NCBI RefSeq assembly: GCF_014199205.1 | Contig: NZ_JACIJD010000002.1 | Span: forward strand, 62,001 to 126,000 | Length of the DNA stretch: 64,000 nt | DNA from: Muricoccus pecuniae | GTDB taxonomy: Bacteria; Pseudomonadota; Alphaproteobacteria; Acetobacterales; Acetobacteraceae | Direction of reading: 5' to 3' | Shown: positions 7,319 through 16,250 of the stretch, in pieces | Position numbering within the stretch: the first letter of the stretch is position 1 | Layout of the letters: each line of letters starts with the position of its first letter | The notes under the pieces: model-generated | Seen by the model: the letters and a program-made list of their open reading frames with translations, nothing else | Told to the model about the DNA's origin: nothing | Database searches by the model: none | Program-made: the position numbers and the translations under genes

Positions 7319-9370
7319 TCAGGCGGCGGGGCGGGAAGGGTCCCGGCCGGCGGTCACGGCCTCGATCAGCATCCGTTCCGTCAGGATCTGCGGCAGCACC
7401 ACCGGCGCCGCACCGCCCGCGGGGTAGAAGAGGTAGAGCGGCACGCCATCCCGCCCCTGGGAGCGCAGGAGGGCGGAGATCGCAGCATCGCCGCGCGTCC
7501 AGTCCCCGGTCAGCACCACCACCCCCTCCCGCGCGAAGGCGGCGCGGGTGGCGGCGGTGTCGAGCGCCACGCGCTCGTTCACCCGGCAGGTGATGCACCA
7601 GGCGGCGGTGAGATTCACGAAGACCGGCCGCCCCTCGGCCCTGAGCGTCGCGACCCGGGCCTCCGACCACGCCTCGCCCGCCGCTTCCGCCGCCATGTCG
7701 GGCGCCGGAGCGGAGAGGACGCGCGGCAGCATCGCGAGCGCGGCCAGCAGCGCCAGGGCGGCCAGCCCTCGCCCGGCCCAGCCGCGCCCGCCCGAGGCCT
7801 GCGCCGCCCCAAGCGCCCAGGCCGCGAAGGCCACGAGCACCGCGCCCGCCAGCACCGGCACCAGCCCATCCGGCCCCGCCTGCACCGACACGACCCAGGC
7901 GAGCCAGGCCGCAGCCGCGTACATCGGGAAGGCGAGGGCTTGGCGCAGTCGTTCCATCCAGGCCCCCGGGCGCGGCAGCAGCCGGGCGAGAGAGGGGGCG
8001 AGGGCCAGCGCCGCCTGGGGCAGCCCCATGCCGAGCCCCAGGGCCCCGAAGATCAGCAGCGCGGCGGCGGGGGGCATGGTCAGCGCCGCGCCGAGCGCCG
8101 CCGCCATGAAGGGCGCGGTGCAGGGCGTGGCCACCGCGACCGCCAGCAGCCCCGTGCCGAAGCTCCCCGTCCGCCCGCCGAGCGAGGGTCCGCCCACGGT
8201 GAAGACGCCGGAGAGATTCAGCCCGACCCCGAGCATCAGCAGGGCCATGGCCGCGACGAAGCCGGGCGAGGTGAACTGGAAGCCCCAGCCCGCCGCCATC
8301 CCCGCCGCGCGCAGTGCGATGAGCAGCCCGCCCAGGGCGAGGAAGGCCGCCATGACCCCCGCGAGATAGGCCAGCGCCTCCCCCCGCACCGCCGCGCGGG
8401 AGGCGCCGGAGAGGCGCGCGATCCCCATCGCCTTCATCGCCAGCACGGGGAAGACGCAGGGCATGAGGTTCAGCACCAGCCCGCCGAGCACCGCCCAGAG
8501 CACGGCCTGCAGGAGCGGGGTGCCGGCGGGAGTGGTGGGCATCGGGCCGATCGCGGGGGCGACGGCATAGGCGCTGCGCACGCCCGCCGCGTCGGTGAGG
8601 GTCACGACCCCCGGCAGCTCCGCCGGCAGCGGGGCGCCCTTCGCGCGCGTCAGCCCGAGCACCAGCGCGCCCTCCCTGAGGGAGAGAGGCTGCGGCGCCG
8701 TGTTGTCCAGCGCGCCCGACGCCTCGGGGAAGAAGAAGGCCTCCCGCACCGCACCGGGGGCAAGGCCGGGGCCGGCGATCTCGATGGCGCCGCGCTGGCC
8801 CTCGAAGCCCATCCGCGCCGCGAAGGGGGAGGGGCGGGGAAGCGCCGCCTCGGCCGCGCGGAACAGCGCGGCGGCGGCCGGATCGGGCCGCGCGGCGGCC
8901 TCCACCGGGAGGTCCAGGCGGAAGGCGCCTTCCTCCGGCACGCAGATCTGCTCACAGACGAGCCAGCGCCCCTGGCCCTCGACCGTGAAGAGCCGGCCGG
9001 GCACGAGGTCGGCGGGCGGCGTGACCTTCAGCGGGAAGACGGCCTCGCCGAGATAGCCGAAGTTGACGAGCGGCCCGAAGGGGATGCGCTGCGGTGCCGG
9101 GAAGGCCATGGCCCCGGCCTCCCCGCCATCGGGCAGGGCGAGGTCGAGGGCGGGCGGCTCGCCGGCATCGCCCGGATTGGTCCAGTAGGAGTGCCAGCCC
9201 GGCGCCAGCACCTGCCGCAGGGCGAGGCGGAAGGGCTGGCCCGGCGCCACCGACGCCACCTCGGCCACCAGCGTCACGCGGGCACGGGGCGACTCCACCG
9301 CGCCGCTCTCCACCGCGCCCGCGGCGAAGGGCGCGAGGAGGACCGCCAGGAGAAGGGCGAGGGCGCGCAT
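7319..9370 (-). CDS. DsbD/ScsB-type thiol:disulfide interchange protein
   Basis: A 683-residue inner-membrane protein that carries electrons from cytoplasmic thioredoxin to periplasmic thiol proteins. Order: signal peptide (1-20), a periplasmic beta-rich N-domain (about 25-270), a polytopic core with the paired cysteines of DsbD in MPCVFP (Cys305) and TPCTAPF (Cys417), and a C-terminal thioredoxin domain with WCITC (Cys592, Cys595). All redox cysteines of the core and the C-domain are present. ATG at 9370 is chosen because it starts directly with the signal peptide; a start at 9406 adds 12 residues. The N-domain resembles ScsB-like rather than classical E. coli DsbD proteins, so substrates (copper stress, cytochrome c maturation) are open. 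Confidence 0.88.
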   Translation of the reverse strand: MRALALLLAVLLAPFAAGAVESGAVESPRARVTLVAEVASVAPGQPFRLALRQVLAPGWHSYWTNPGDAGEPPALDLALPDGGEAGAMAFPAPQRIPFGPLVNFGYLGEAVFPLKVTPPADLVPGRLFTVEGQGRWLVCEQICVPEEGAFRLDLPVEAAARPDPAAAALFRAAEAALPRPSPFAARMGFEGQRGAIEIAGPGLAPGAVREAFFFPEASGALDNTAPQPLSLREGALVLGLTRAKGAPLPAELPGVVTLTDAAGVRSAYAVAPAIGPMPTTPAGTPLLQAVLWAVLGGLVLNLMPCVFPVLAMKAMGIARLSGASRAAVRGEALAYLAGVMAAFLALGGLLIALRAAGMAAGWGFQFTSPGFVAAMALLMLGVGLNLSGVFTVGGPSLGGRTGSFGTGLLAVAVATPCTAPFMAAALGAALTMPPAAALLIFGALGLGMGLPQAALALAPSLARLLPRPGAWMERLRQALAFPMYAAAAWLAWVVSVQAGPDGLVPVLAGAVLVAFAAWALGAAQASGGRGWAGRGLAALALLAALAMLPRVLSAPAPDMAAEAAGEAWSEARVATLRAEGRPVFVNLTAAWCITCRVNERVALDTAATRAAFAREGVVVLTGDWTRGDAAISALLRSQGRDGVPLYLFYPAGGAAPVVLPQILTERMLIEAVTAGRDPSRPAA

Positions 9371-9414
9371 CGCCACGGCATAGGGCCGATGCGCGGTTCC
9401 CGGCAATGACGAGT

Positions 9415-10365
9415 TCAGGCGCTCGCCGTGTCGAGCGCCGCGATGTCCTCCGGCGAGAGGGCGAGGTGCACCGCGCGCACGAGGCTGGCGAGCTGGTCGG
9501 GGCTCGTCGCGCTCGCGATGGGCGCCGTCACCCCCTCCCGCGCGATCACCCAGGCGAGCGCCACCTCGGCGGGCTTCGCGTCCAGCCGGGCGGAGACCTC
9601 GTCCAGCGCGCCGAGGATCCTCATGCCGCGCTCGTCGAGATACTTCGCCACCCCCTGGCCGCGCTGGCTCTTCGCGAGATCCTCCTTCGAGCGGTACTTG
9701 CCGGAGAGGAAGCCGGAGGCGAGGGAGTAGTAGGTGATCACGCCGATCCCCTCGCGCATCACGAGGTCGCGCAGCGGGCCGTCGAAGCCAGAGCGGTCGT
9801 AGAGGTTATACCCCGGCTGCAGGGCCTCGTAGCGCGGCAGGCCCTTCTCCGCCGAGACCTTCAGCGATTCCTCCAGCAGCGCCGCATCGTAGTTGGAGGT
9901 GCCGATCGCCCGAACCTTCCCCGCGCGCAGGAGCTTTTCGTAGGCCCGCAGCGTCCCCTCCTGCGGCGTGCTCGGGTCGGGCCAGTGGGACTGGTAGAGG
10001 TCAATGACGTCGGTGTTCAGCCGGCGGAGCGAATCCTCCACGGCCTTCTCGATCCAGCCGGGCGAGAGGTCCTTGTGGCCCTGGCCCATGTCGGAGCCAA
10101 CCTTGGTGAGGATAAGCACTCTCTCCCGCTTGCCGGGATTCGCGCGCAGCCAGTTGCCGATGATCGTCTCGGACTCGCCGCCCTGATTGCCGGGCTTCCA
10201 GCGGGAATAGACGTCCGCGGTGTCGATCGCGTTCAGCCCGGCATCCACGAAGGCGTCGAGCAGGGAGAAGCTCGTCCGCTCGTCGATCGTCCAGCCGAAC
10301 ACGTTGCCGCCGAAAACGAGAGGGGCGATCTCCAGGCCGGATCGGCCGAGCGGGCGCTTCTGCAT
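9415..10365 (-). CDS. aldo/keto reductase
   Basis: A 316-residue NAD(P)H-dependent oxidoreductase of the AKR (YajO/YccK-like) family. It starts MQKRPLGRSGLEIAPLVFG and has the catalytic Asp/Tyr region IDTADVYSRW, the catalytic-histidine motif DLYQSHWPD, and the cofactor-binding region near the C-terminus (GVTAPIASATSPDQL). Length is normal. It lies 44 bp upstream of the DsbD-like gene in the same direction and diverges from an MFS transporter across a 158 bp gap that must hold both promoters. Substrate unknown. Confidence 0.9.
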   Translation of the reverse strand: MQKRPLGRSGLEIAPLVFGGNVFGWTIDERTSFSLLDAFVDAGLNAIDTADVYSRWKPGNQGGESETIIGNWLRANPGKRERVLILTKVGSDMGQGHKDLSPGWIEKAVEDSLRRLNTDVIDLYQSHWPDPSTPQEGTLRAYEKLLRAGKVRAIGTSNYDAALLEESLKVSAEKGLPRYEALQPGYNLYDRSGFDGPLRDLVMREGIGVITYYSLASGFLSGKYRSKEDLAKSQRGQGVAKYLDERGMRILGALDEVSARLDAKPAEVALAWVIAREGVTAPIASATSPDQLASLVRAVHLALSPEDIAALDTASA

Positions 10366-10523
10366 GGGTAAGTCCTTGTTTCCGTGAAGCCCGAGTTGGG
10401 GCCTTCCCGCCGGGATGCCCAGGGGGCGGCCGCATCGCCGCCGCGAAGGGACGGGTGAGCTGAAACGCGGCGGGGGCGCGCCGGTTAGCCCCGGAGAAGG
10501 CAGCTCGATCGGGGGAACGTTCC

Positions 10524-11792
10524 ATGCGGCAGGAACAGCGTGCCGAGCGCGCGCTGGACGCGCTGAGCTTCTTCGTCTCTGACGCCCGCTACGGGCTGGG
10601 CGCCTTCCTCGGCGTCTATCTCATGACCGAGCACGGGTGGGATGCGGGCAGCATCGGCGCGGCCCTCTCGATCGGCGGCCTGACCGGCCTCGTCTCCCAG
10701 GCGCCGCTCGGCGCGCTGGTCGATGCGGTCAGGGCCAAGCGCGCGCTGATCGCCGGCGCGGTGGTGGTGGTCACGGCGACCTGCATCGCCATCCCCTTCG
10801 CGCCGCAGTTCTGGCCGGTGGCGCTGGCCGGGCTGGTCGGCGCGCTCGCGGGGGTGACGATCGGGCCGACCCTGGCCGCCATCTCCCTCGGCGTCGTCGG
10901 GCCCGAGCGCTTCGCGCGGCGCGCGGGGCGGAACGAGTCCCTGTTCCATCTCGGCGACGGCATGCTCAGCCTGATGATCTTGGTCACGGCGCCCTTCCTG
11001 GGCAGCCCGATGCTGTTCTGGTCCATGGGTCTCACGGCCCTGGCCAGCGTCGTGGCGGCGGCGATGGTGCCGGGCCGCGCCATCGACCACGAGGTCGCCC
11101 GCGGCCTGCCGCCGGGCGACGTGGCGCATGCCGTCCGGCCCTCGGCCTGGCGCGTGCTGCTGGCCTCGCGCCCGCTGCTGATCTTCGCCGGCTGCGGGGC
11201 GCTGTTCCACCTCGCCAACGCCTCCATGCTCGGGCTCGTCTCCCAGAAGCTCGCGCTCGCGCATGTCGGCCAGGGCATCACCCTCACGGCGGCCTCGGCC
11301 ATCGCGGCGCAGTCGGTGATGGTGCCGGTGGCGGCGCTGGCCGGGATGCGGGCCGATCGCTGGGGGCGCAAGCCGCTGCTCATGGCCGCCTTCCTCGCCC
11401 TGGCGCTGCGCGCGGTGCTCTACACCCTCTCGGACAACATCGTCTGGACCATCGGGGTGCAGTTGCTGGACGGGGTGGGCGCCGGGCTGATCGGCGCGCT
11501 CTTCCCCGTGGTGGTGGCCGATCTCACCCGGGGCAGCGGGCATTTCGCGGCCGCGCAGGGGGTGGTGGGGACGGTGCACGGCGTCGGCGGCGTCCTCAGC
11601 GCGGCGCTCAGCGGGCAGCTCGTGGTGATGGCCGGCTACGACACCGCCTTCCTCGCCCTCGCTGCCTTCGCCGCGCTGGGGGCGGTCCTGTTCTGGCTCT
11701 TCATGCCCGAGACCCGGGACGTCGCCGCCATCGCCACGGCCGGGGTGGAGCCGGAGCCCGGCAGGCCCGCCCTCTCGCCGGAGCGGGGGTGA
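10524..11792 (+). CDS. MFS transporter
   Basis: A 422-residue integral membrane protein of the major facilitator superfamily with about 12 hydrophobic segments and a cytoplasmic loop motif near residue 72 (GALVDAVRAKRALI, the G-x3-D-x2-x-R-K-type loop 2-3) and its repeat in the second half (GMRADRWGRKPLL). ATG at 10524 follows a short purine-rich stretch. The substrate is not predictable. It diverges from the aldo/keto reductase gene. Confidence 0.85.
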   Translation: MRQEQRAERALDALSFFVSDARYGLGAFLGVYLMTEHGWDAGSIGAALSIGGLTGLVSQAPLGALVDAVRAKRALIAGAVVVVTATCIAIPFAPQFWPVALAGLVGALAGVTIGPTLAAISLGVVGPERFARRAGRNESLFHLGDGMLSLMILVTAPFLGSPMLFWSMGLTALASVVAAAMVPGRAIDHEVARGLPPGDVAHAVRPSAWRVLLASRPLLIFAGCGALFHLANASMLGLVSQKLALAHVGQGITLTAASAIAAQSVMVPVAALAGMRADRWGRKPLLMAAFLALALRAVLYTLSDNIVWTIGVQLLDGVGAGLIGALFPVVVADLTRGSGHFAAAQGVVGTVHGVGGVLSAALSGQLVVMAGYDTAFLALAAFAALGAVLFWLFMPETRDVAAIATAGVEPEPGRPALSPERG

Positions 11793-11845
11793 GCGGCGCT
11801 GCCGGCGTTTGACAAGCCGCGCCCCCGCCCCGAGACGGGCAGGGC

Positions 11846-14284
11846 ATGAACCTGCCCGAACTGCCCGTCTCCGAGGCCCTGCCCGCGCTCCTGGCCGCGC
11901 TGCGCGAGCGGCCCAACGCCGTGCTCGTCGCCCCGCCCGGCGCGGGCAAGACCACCATCGTGCCCCTCGCCCTGCTGGGGGAGCCCTGGGTGACGGGCAA
12001 GATCCTCGTGCTGGAGCCCCGCCGCGTGGCCGCCCGCGCCGCCGCGCGCCGCATGGCCGACCTGGCCGGGGAGGGCGGGCCGGGCGGGCTGGTCGGCCTC
12101 TCCACCCGGCTCGACCGCGCCGTCTCCGACCGGACGCGGGTGGAGGTGGTGACGGAGGGGCTGCTGGTGCGCCGGCTGCAATCCGACCCCGGGCTGGAAG
12201 GCGTCTCCGCCGTTCTCTTCGACGAGGCGCATGAGCGGCATCTCGACACCGATCTCGGCCTCGCCCTCTGTCTCGACATGCAGCGGGAGCTGCGGCCGGA
12301 GCTGCGCCTCCTCGCCATGTCCGCGACGCTGGACGCCGTCGGCTTCGCGGGGCTGCTCGACGCCCCCGTGATCGAGAGCGCGGGCCGCGCCTTTCCCGTG
12401 GTGGTCCATCACCGCCCGCGCGACATCAAGGAACCCCGCGACCTTCCGGAAGCCATGGCCGCCGCCATCCGCGAGGCGCTGCGCGAGCATCCCGGCGACG
12501 TCCTCGCCTTCCTTCCGGGCTGGGGCGAGATCCGCCGCACGGCCGAGCGGCTGGGCGGGATCGCGGCCGAGATCCTGCCCCTCCACGGCGAGATGCCGCC
12601 CGCCGAGCAGGACCGCGCCCTCAACCCCTCGCCCAACCGCAAGGTCGTGCTCGCCACCTCCATCGCCGAGACATCGCTGACCGTGCCCGGGGTGCGGATC
12701 GTGGTGGATGGCGGCTTTCGCCGGGCGCCGAGGCTGGACGCGGCGACGGGCCTCACCCGCCTGGCCACCATCCGCATCTCCCGCGCCGCGGCCGAGCAGC
12801 GCGCGGGGCGCGCGGGCCGCACCGAGCCCGGCGTCGCCATCCGCCTCTGGACCGAGGCGCTGCACCGCGGCCTGCCGCTCGCCGACCGGCCGGAGATGCT
12901 GGAGGCCGAGCTGTCCGGCCTCGCCCTGGACTGCGCCGCCTGGGGCGCGGAGCCGCGCGCGCTCTCCTTCCTCGACCCGCCGCCCGAGGGCGCGCTCGCC
13001 GCCGCCCGCACCCTGCTGCACGACCTCGACGCGCTGGACGGCGAGGGCCGCATCACCCCGATCGGCCGCCGCATGGCCCGGATGGGCGCCCATCCCCGCC
13101 TCGCCCGGGTGATGGTGGAGACGCGCACGCCGGGGGAGGGCGCGCTGGCCGCCGACCTCGCCGCCCTGCTGGAGGAGCGCGACCCCATCCGCAGCCGCGA
13201 GGCGCCCACCGACCTCCACGTCCGGCTGGACCTGCTGCAGGGCGGAGACCACCCGGAGGCCGACCGCGCCACCGTCGCCCGCATCCGCCGCACCGCGCAG
13301 CTCCATCGCCGCCGCCTCTCCGTGCCCGAGCGCACCCCGCCCGAGGGCGATCCCGCCGCGCTGCTGGCGGCCGGCTTCCCCGACCGAATCGCCGCCCGGC
13401 GCGGGGTGATGGAGGGGGCCTTTCGGCTGTCATCCGGCCAGGGCGCGCGCCTGGCCGCGACCGACCCGCTGCGCAAGGCGCCGCTGCTGGCCGTCGCCGC
13501 CCTGGAGTTGGCCGGCACCGAGGCCCGCATCCGCATGGCCGCCCCGCTGGACCGCGCCGTGCTGGAGGCCCGCTTCCCCGAGCGTTTCGTGCGCGAGGAG
13601 GTGACGGAGTTCGACGCCCGCACGGGCGCCGTGGTGGCCCGCCGCCGCCTGCGCTTCGGCCCACTGGTGCTGGAGGAATCGAACCTCCCCCATGCCGATC
13701 CCGCCGCTGTGGCCGAGGCCCTGGCCCGCGCCGCCGCTTCCCGCGCCTTCCGCGACCTCGACTGGACGAAGGCGGCCACGCAGCTCCGCGCCCGCCTGCG
13801 CTGGGCCCATGCCACGGAGGGCGCCCCCTGGCCGGACATCTCCGATGCCGCCCTGGCCGCGGGCGTGGCCGAATGGCTCGCCCCCCATCTCCACGGCCTT
13901 TCCCGCCTATCGGAGCTGAAGACGCTGGACGCGGTGGCGATCCTGCGCGGCCTCGTTCCCTGGGAGTTCGCGCGGCGCCTGGACGCCGAGCTTCCCCCGC
14001 GCGTGGACCTGCCCGAGGGCCGCAGCGCCGCCATCGACTACGACCGGGAGGTGCCGGCGCTGGAGGCCCGCGCGCAGCACCTCTTCAGTCTCGCCGCCAC
14101 GCCGCCGCTGATGGGCGGGCGCATCCCGCTCCAGGTCTCGCTCCTCTCCCCCGCCGGGCGCCCGGTCGCCGTCACCTCCGATCTCGCGGGCTTCTGGCGG
14201 GGCGGCTGGGCGGAGGTGCGGCGGGAGATGCGCGGGCGCTACCCGAAGCACGCATGGCCCGAGGACCCCTCGCGGGGTGCCTGA
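11846..14284 (+). CDS. hrpB: ATP-dependent RNA helicase HrpB
   Basis: An 812-residue DEAH-box helicase of the HrpB family. Motifs in order: Walker A APPGAGKTT (near residue 30), EPRRVAARAAARRMA (Ia), DEAH within FDEAHERH (near residue 130), MSATLD (III), and QRAGRAGR (VI). The C-terminal half is the HrpB-specific region. Length is normal for the family. HrpB proteins are cytoplasmic; their RNA targets are poorly defined. It starts 53 bp after the MFS gene and is followed 75 bp later by a DegP-like protease. Confidence 0.93.
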   Translation: MNLPELPVSEALPALLAALRERPNAVLVAPPGAGKTTIVPLALLGEPWVTGKILVLEPRRVAARAAARRMADLAGEGGPGGLVGLSTRLDRAVSDRTRVEVVTEGLLVRRLQSDPGLEGVSAVLFDEAHERHLDTDLGLALCLDMQRELRPELRLLAMSATLDAVGFAGLLDAPVIESAGRAFPVVVHHRPRDIKEPRDLPEAMAAAIREALREHPGDVLAFLPGWGEIRRTAERLGGIAAEILPLHGEMPPAEQDRALNPSPNRKVVLATSIAETSLTVPGVRIVVDGGFRRAPRLDAATGLTRLATIRISRAAAEQRAGRAGRTEPGVAIRLWTEALHRGLPLADRPEMLEAELSGLALDCAAWGAEPRALSFLDPPPEGALAAARTLLHDLDALDGEGRITPIGRRMARMGAHPRLARVMVETRTPGEGALAADLAALLEERDPIRSREAPTDLHVRLDLLQGGDHPEADRATVARIRRTAQLHRRRLSVPERTPPEGDPAALLAAGFPDRIAARRGVMEGAFRLSSGQGARLAATDPLRKAPLLAVAALELAGTEARIRMAAPLDRAVLEARFPERFVREEVTEFDARTGAVVARRRLRFGPLVLEESNLPHADPAAVAEALARAAASRAFRDLDWTKAATQLRARLRWAHATEGAPWPDISDAALAAGVAEWLAPHLHGLSRLSELKTLDAVAILRGLVPWEFARRLDAELPPRVDLPEGRSAAIDYDREVPALEARAQHLFSLAATPPLMGGRIPLQVSLLSPAGRPVAVTSDLAGFWRGGWAEVRREMRGRYPKHAWPEDPSRGA

Positions 14285-14359
14285 GCCTTGAACGCGGCCG
14301 GATCATTCCCCTCTATGGGGGAGAAATCCCTGGCGAGTCCCGGAGAACAACACCCGCCC

Positions 14360-15445
14360 ATGCCCCAGCCCTTGCCTCGCCGCGTCGCCCTGCTCGGCTT
14401 CGCGGCCCTCGCCGCCGCGCCCGGCTGCAGCCCCGGCGAGGTCCTGGCCCAGACGCCGCGCATGACGGTGCTGCCGGACTTCGCCGACCTCGCCCAGGCC
14501 GTGCTGCCGGCGGTGGTGAACATCGCCGTCATGGGCGAGCAGTCCTCCCAGATCCCGCCCGAGCTTCGCGGCACCCCTTTCGAGCGCTACTTCCGCGAGC
14601 GCCGGGGCGGCCGGCAGCAGGTGCAGGGCGCGGGGTCGGGCTTCATCATCGACCCCGCGGGCTATGTGGTGACGAACAACCACGTCGTCGGCTCGGCCGC
14701 CCGCGTCGTCGTCTCCCTCCAGGACGGCACGGAGCACCCGGCCCGGGTCGTGGGCACGGACGAGCTGACGGACCTCGCCCTGCTGCGGATCGAGTCCCGC
14801 GTGCCGCTGACCGCCGTGCCCTGGGGCAGCACCCCCGTCCGCGTCGGCCAGTGGGTGATGGCCGCGGGCAACCCCTTCGGCCTCGGCGGCACGGTCACCA
14901 CCGGCATCGTCTCCGCCCGCGGGCGCGAGATCGGCGCCGGGCCCTTCGACGACTTCATCCAGACGGACGCGGCCATCAACCCCGGCAATTCCGGCGGCCC
15001 GCTCTTCAACACGGCCGGCGAGGTGATCGGCATCAACACCGCCATCTACTCCCCCTCGGGTGCCTCGGCCGGCATCGGCTTCGCCACCCCCTCGGACCTC
15101 GCCAAGGGGGTGATCGACCAGCTCCGCCGCGACGGGCGGGTGGAGCGCGGCTGGCTCGGCGTGGCCGTGCAGGACGTCGGCACCGATGCCCCACGCGGCC
15201 GGCGCGGCGTGCAGATCCAGGGGGTGGAGCGCAACTCCCCCGCCGCCCGCGCGGGGCTGCGCCAGGGCGACCTCGTCACCGCCCTCAATGGCGACCGCAT
15301 CGAGACCTCCCGCGCCCTCATCCGCACGATCGCGGGGGTGACGCCTGGGCAGAGCGTTCGGCTGACCCTCACGCGGGAGGGGCGGAGCCAGGACGTCAAC
15401 GTCCAGGTCGGGCGCCGCCCGGCCGGGACGGGGACGCCCCAGTAA
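14360..15445 (+). CDS. DegP/HtrA-like periplasmic serine protease
   Basis: A 361-residue S1C protease. An N-terminal signal sequence (about 1-30) precedes a trypsin-like domain with catalytic His108 (TNNHVV), Asp138 (TDLALLRIE) and Ser211 (NPGNSGGPLFN), then a single PDZ domain (about 255-355; GWLGVAVQDV ... VTALNGDRIE). It therefore resembles the short DegS-like layout but with an exported N-terminus; a membrane-anchor reading of the signal cannot be excluded. ATG 14360 is preferred over TTG 14288, which only adds a non-conserved 24-residue extension. Acts in periplasmic quality control. The two-component pair directly downstream could be part of the same envelope-stress module. Confidence 0.9.
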   Translation: MPQPLPRRVALLGFAALAAAPGCSPGEVLAQTPRMTVLPDFADLAQAVLPAVVNIAVMGEQSSQIPPELRGTPFERYFRERRGGRQQVQGAGSGFIIDPAGYVVTNNHVVGSAARVVVSLQDGTEHPARVVGTDELTDLALLRIESRVPLTAVPWGSTPVRVGQWVMAAGNPFGLGGTVTTGIVSARGREIGAGPFDDFIQTDAAINPGNSGGPLFNTAGEVIGINTAIYSPSGASAGIGFATPSDLAKGVIDQLRRDGRVERGWLGVAVQDVGTDAPRGRRGVQIQGVERNSPAARAGLRQGDLVTALNGDRIETSRALIRTIAGVTPGQSVRLTLTREGRSQDVNVQVGRRPAGTGTPQ

Positions 15446-15554
15446 CCCGCAATAACCCGCCCACCTTGCGCGCGGGGCCGCGCCGTGACGCTATGGGGTC
15501 GAGCAGGGCCGGGCCGCAGGGCGCCGGCCCACCCACAATAAGCAGAGAACCCCC

Positions 15555-16241
15555 GTGCGTATCCTGTTGGTCGAGGACGACCCCGAGGTTGCCCGCTTCG
15601 TCCGCCGCGGCCTGACCGAGGCCGGCCACAGCGTCGAGCACCGCGACAATGGCCGGGACGGCCTCTTCGCCGCCGCCGGCGAGCCCTTCGACCTGCTCGT
15701 GCTGGACCGCATGCTCCCGGGCGGGGTGGACGGGCTGCGCCTGGTGGAGACGCTGCGCGCTCAGGACAACCGCACCCCCGTCCTCTTCCTCACCGCCCTC
15801 TCGGCGGTGGACGAGCGCGTGCGCGGGCTGAAGGCGGGCGGGGACGACTACCTCACCAAGCCCTTCGCCTTCGCCGAGCTTCTCGCCCGGGTGGAGGCGC
15901 TCGGCCGCCGCCCGGCCGCCGAGGTGCCGGCCACCAGGCTGCGCGTGGCGGATCTCGAGCTGGACCTCCTCTCCCGCACCGTCACGCGCGGGGGCAAGCG
16001 GATCGACGTGCAGCCCCGCGAGTTCCGCCTGCTGGAGCATCTGATGCGCCATGCCGGCCAGGTGGTCACCCGCACGATGCTGCTGGAGAAGGTCTGGGAC
16101 TACCACTTCGATCCCCAGACGAACGTGATCGACGTCCATGTCTCCCGGCTCCGCCAGAAGCTGGACCGGGGCTTCGATAAGCCGCTGATCCACACCGTCC
16201 GCAATGCCGGCTACATGATCCGCGCGGAGGATGCGGGCTAG
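15555..16241 (+). CDS. OmpR/PhoB-family response regulator
   Basis: A 228-residue DNA-binding response regulator. The receiver domain has acidic Asp8/Asp9, phospho-acceptor Asp51 (LVLDRMLP) and Lys102 (YLTKPF); the C-terminal winged helix (about 130-224) has the usual QPREFRLLEHLMRH and VDVHVSRLRQKL-like segments. It uses a GTG start at 15555 following AGCAGAGAAC. The histidine kinase starts 9 bp after its stop, so the two form a pair. Position after a degP-like gene suggests envelope sensing. Confidence 0.93.
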   Translation: MRILLVEDDPEVARFVRRGLTEAGHSVEHRDNGRDGLFAAAGEPFDLLVLDRMLPGGVDGLRLVETLRAQDNRTPVLFLTALSAVDERVRGLKAGGDDYLTKPFAFAELLARVEALGRRPAAEVPATRLRVADLELDLLSRTVTRGGKRIDVQPREFRLLEHLMRHAGQVVTRTMLLEKVWDYHFDPQTNVIDVHVSRLRQKLDRGFDKPLIHTVRNAGYMIRAEDAG

Positions 16242-16250
16242 GGCCCGCCC

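Noticed and set aside
7940-9409. Plus-strand ORF of 489 codons opposite the DsbD-like gene
   Set aside because: Low-complexity Arg/Gly/His-rich translation; the DsbD frame has all expected cysteine motifs.
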